A stretch of DNA of 64,000 nucleotides, from positions 8,246,001 to 8,310,000 of the forward strand of contig NC_048555.1 in assembly GCF_902806685.2 (NCBI RefSeq), written 5' to 3'. This stretch comes from Maniola hyperantus. Lineage: Eukaryota > Arthropoda > Insecta > Lepidoptera > Nymphalidae. This document shows, piece by piece, positions 63,308-64,000 of this stretch. How positions within the stretch are numbered: the first letter of the stretch is position 1; each line of letters starts with the position of its first letter. The position numbers were made by a program, and so were the translations under genes. A model generated the notes under the pieces. That model made no database searches, was not told where the DNA came from, and saw only the letters and a list, made by a program, of their open reading frames with translations.

Positions 63308-63959
63308 AACCGACTTCAAAAAAAGGAGGAGGTTCTCAATTCGTCGGAATCTTTTTTTTTTTTTTTTATGTATGTTCCCCGATTACTCGAAGACGCCTGG
63401 ACCGATTTTGAAAATTCTTTTTTTGTTTGAAAGGGTATACTTCAAAGTTGGTTCCATTTAAATTTGGTGAAGATCTGATGAACATCTTCGAAGATAGATA
63501 CTGGAACTCCTCAACGGATAAGAGTAAATTGCTCGCGATCAGTGTAATAGCTTAGTAAACAGTAGATTTTTAACCAGTCATAGCATAATTCCATGGGGCC
63601 ACTAAAAATTGTGAAATAAAAAAATTTTACAAAAAAAATAAAAACCGACTTCGATACACAAACACTAAAAACTGAAAAATAATTTAATTTATTACCGAAT
63701 ATATTATGTATACAAGAGTTAATATAGTTCCATAATAATATTTTTTGGGGTCGGTGCCAATGAGGTGCCATTGTGGAGTCTCATAAAATATGAAGTCTAG
63801 ACGATTCGCGCAGCTAAAGCTAATTGGCACCGGCACCAAAAAGTATTATTATGGAACTATATTAACTCTTGTATACATAATATATTCGGTAATAAATTAA
63901 ATTATTTTTCAGTTTTTAGTGTTTGTGTATCGAAGTCGGTTTTTATTTTTTTTGTAAAA
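63308..63959 (+). mobile_element. R6 repeat containing M10 hairpin
   Basis: AACCGACTTCAAAAAAAGGA, GGAGGTTCTCAATTCGTCGG, a long T-run (about 63350-63367), CCTGGACCGATTTTG. The sequence continues without recognisable break into the 137-bp inverted repeat at 63625. R6-type sequences are common in Lepidoptera. Whether the hairpin belongs to R6 or was inserted is not clear. Confidence 0.65.
63625..63959. repeat. M10: long inverted repeat, 137-bp arms
   Basis: Arms 63625-63761 and 63823-63959 are complementary over 137 bases with three mismatches that I can count, all near the 61-base loop. The arms contain TTTTACAAAAAAAATAAAAA, CCGACTTCGATACACAAACA and GAACTATATTAACTCTTGTA in complementary orientation. 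If transcribed, this would form a ~135-bp duplex. The 86-codon minus-strand frame at 63511-63771 has no domain. Confidence 0.95.
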
Positions 63960-64000
63960 ATTTTTTTTATGTAAGCTTATTTATACTTAAACATTTCAAT

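Overview
This 64 kb window looks like non-coding nuclear DNA from a moth or butterfly (Lepidoptera). The evidence is the AT-rich base composition and the dense population of short non-autonomous elements typical of that order. These include Helitron-like elements ending in CTAG with (CAGT)n, (GACA)n or (TTTG)n microsatellites, tRNA-derived SINEs, short inverted-repeat elements, and 3'-truncated or 5'-truncated RTE- and Jockey-type LINE copies. The species cannot be named from the sequence alone. No bacterial, organellar or viral organisation is present.

I find no intact host protein-coding gene, rRNA or functional tRNA. Every open frame longer than about 100 codons lies wholly or partly in a repeat, in an inverted repeat, or in sequence with no recognisable domain. 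The only protein-like sequence is retrotransposon debris: a Jockey-type reverse transcriptase C-terminus (50507-51130, minus), another LINE C-terminus with an internal stop (about 61255-61508, minus), and several RTE-type C-terminal/3' tails (4165, 11470, 40150, 44890, 53320, all plus). The window is therefore an intergenic region or part of a very large intron. GC-richer, non-repetitive islands between the repeats are candidate conserved or regulatory DNA.

Layout. 1-8 kb: SINE fragments, a TA-flanked inverted-repeat element (239-418), the first GC-rich fold-back element (6504-6663) and an 86-bp triplication (7351-7608). 8.5-10.2 kb: Helitron-like elements, with a 763-bp Helitron inserted inside an older one. 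10.9-16.7 kb: SINE, LINE tail, a 395-bp fold-back element (12450-12844) and smaller MITEs. 18-25 kb: a 420-bp lepidopteran repeat, a local duplication broken by an insertion (20650-21375), two SINEs and a nested mosaic (24262-25168). 27-42 kb: many Helitron-like copies, SINEs, a stem-loop with a downstream poly(A) signal (37433-37560), and RTE/fold-back copies at 40 kb. 42-50 kb: mostly unique DNA with scattered repeats. 50-51.2 kb: a MITE next to the Jockey relic. 52-60 kb: MITEs, SINE fragments and two more GC-rich fold-backs. 61-64 kb: a LINE relic, unique DNA, and at the right edge a hairpin with two 137-bp arms that are nearly identical.

No operon-like cooperation of genes exists here. 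The visible biology is element-on-element interaction: nesting, shared 3' ends between SINE and LINE, shared 3' ends between Helitron-like subfamilies, and repeated creation of long hairpins.

Family labels used below: HelA/HelB (Helitron-like subfamilies), S1-S3 (SINEs), M1-M10 (inverted-repeat elements), R4-R8 (other dispersed repeats). They are working names for this window, not database names. Boundaries were read by eye and most carry an uncertainty of several bases.
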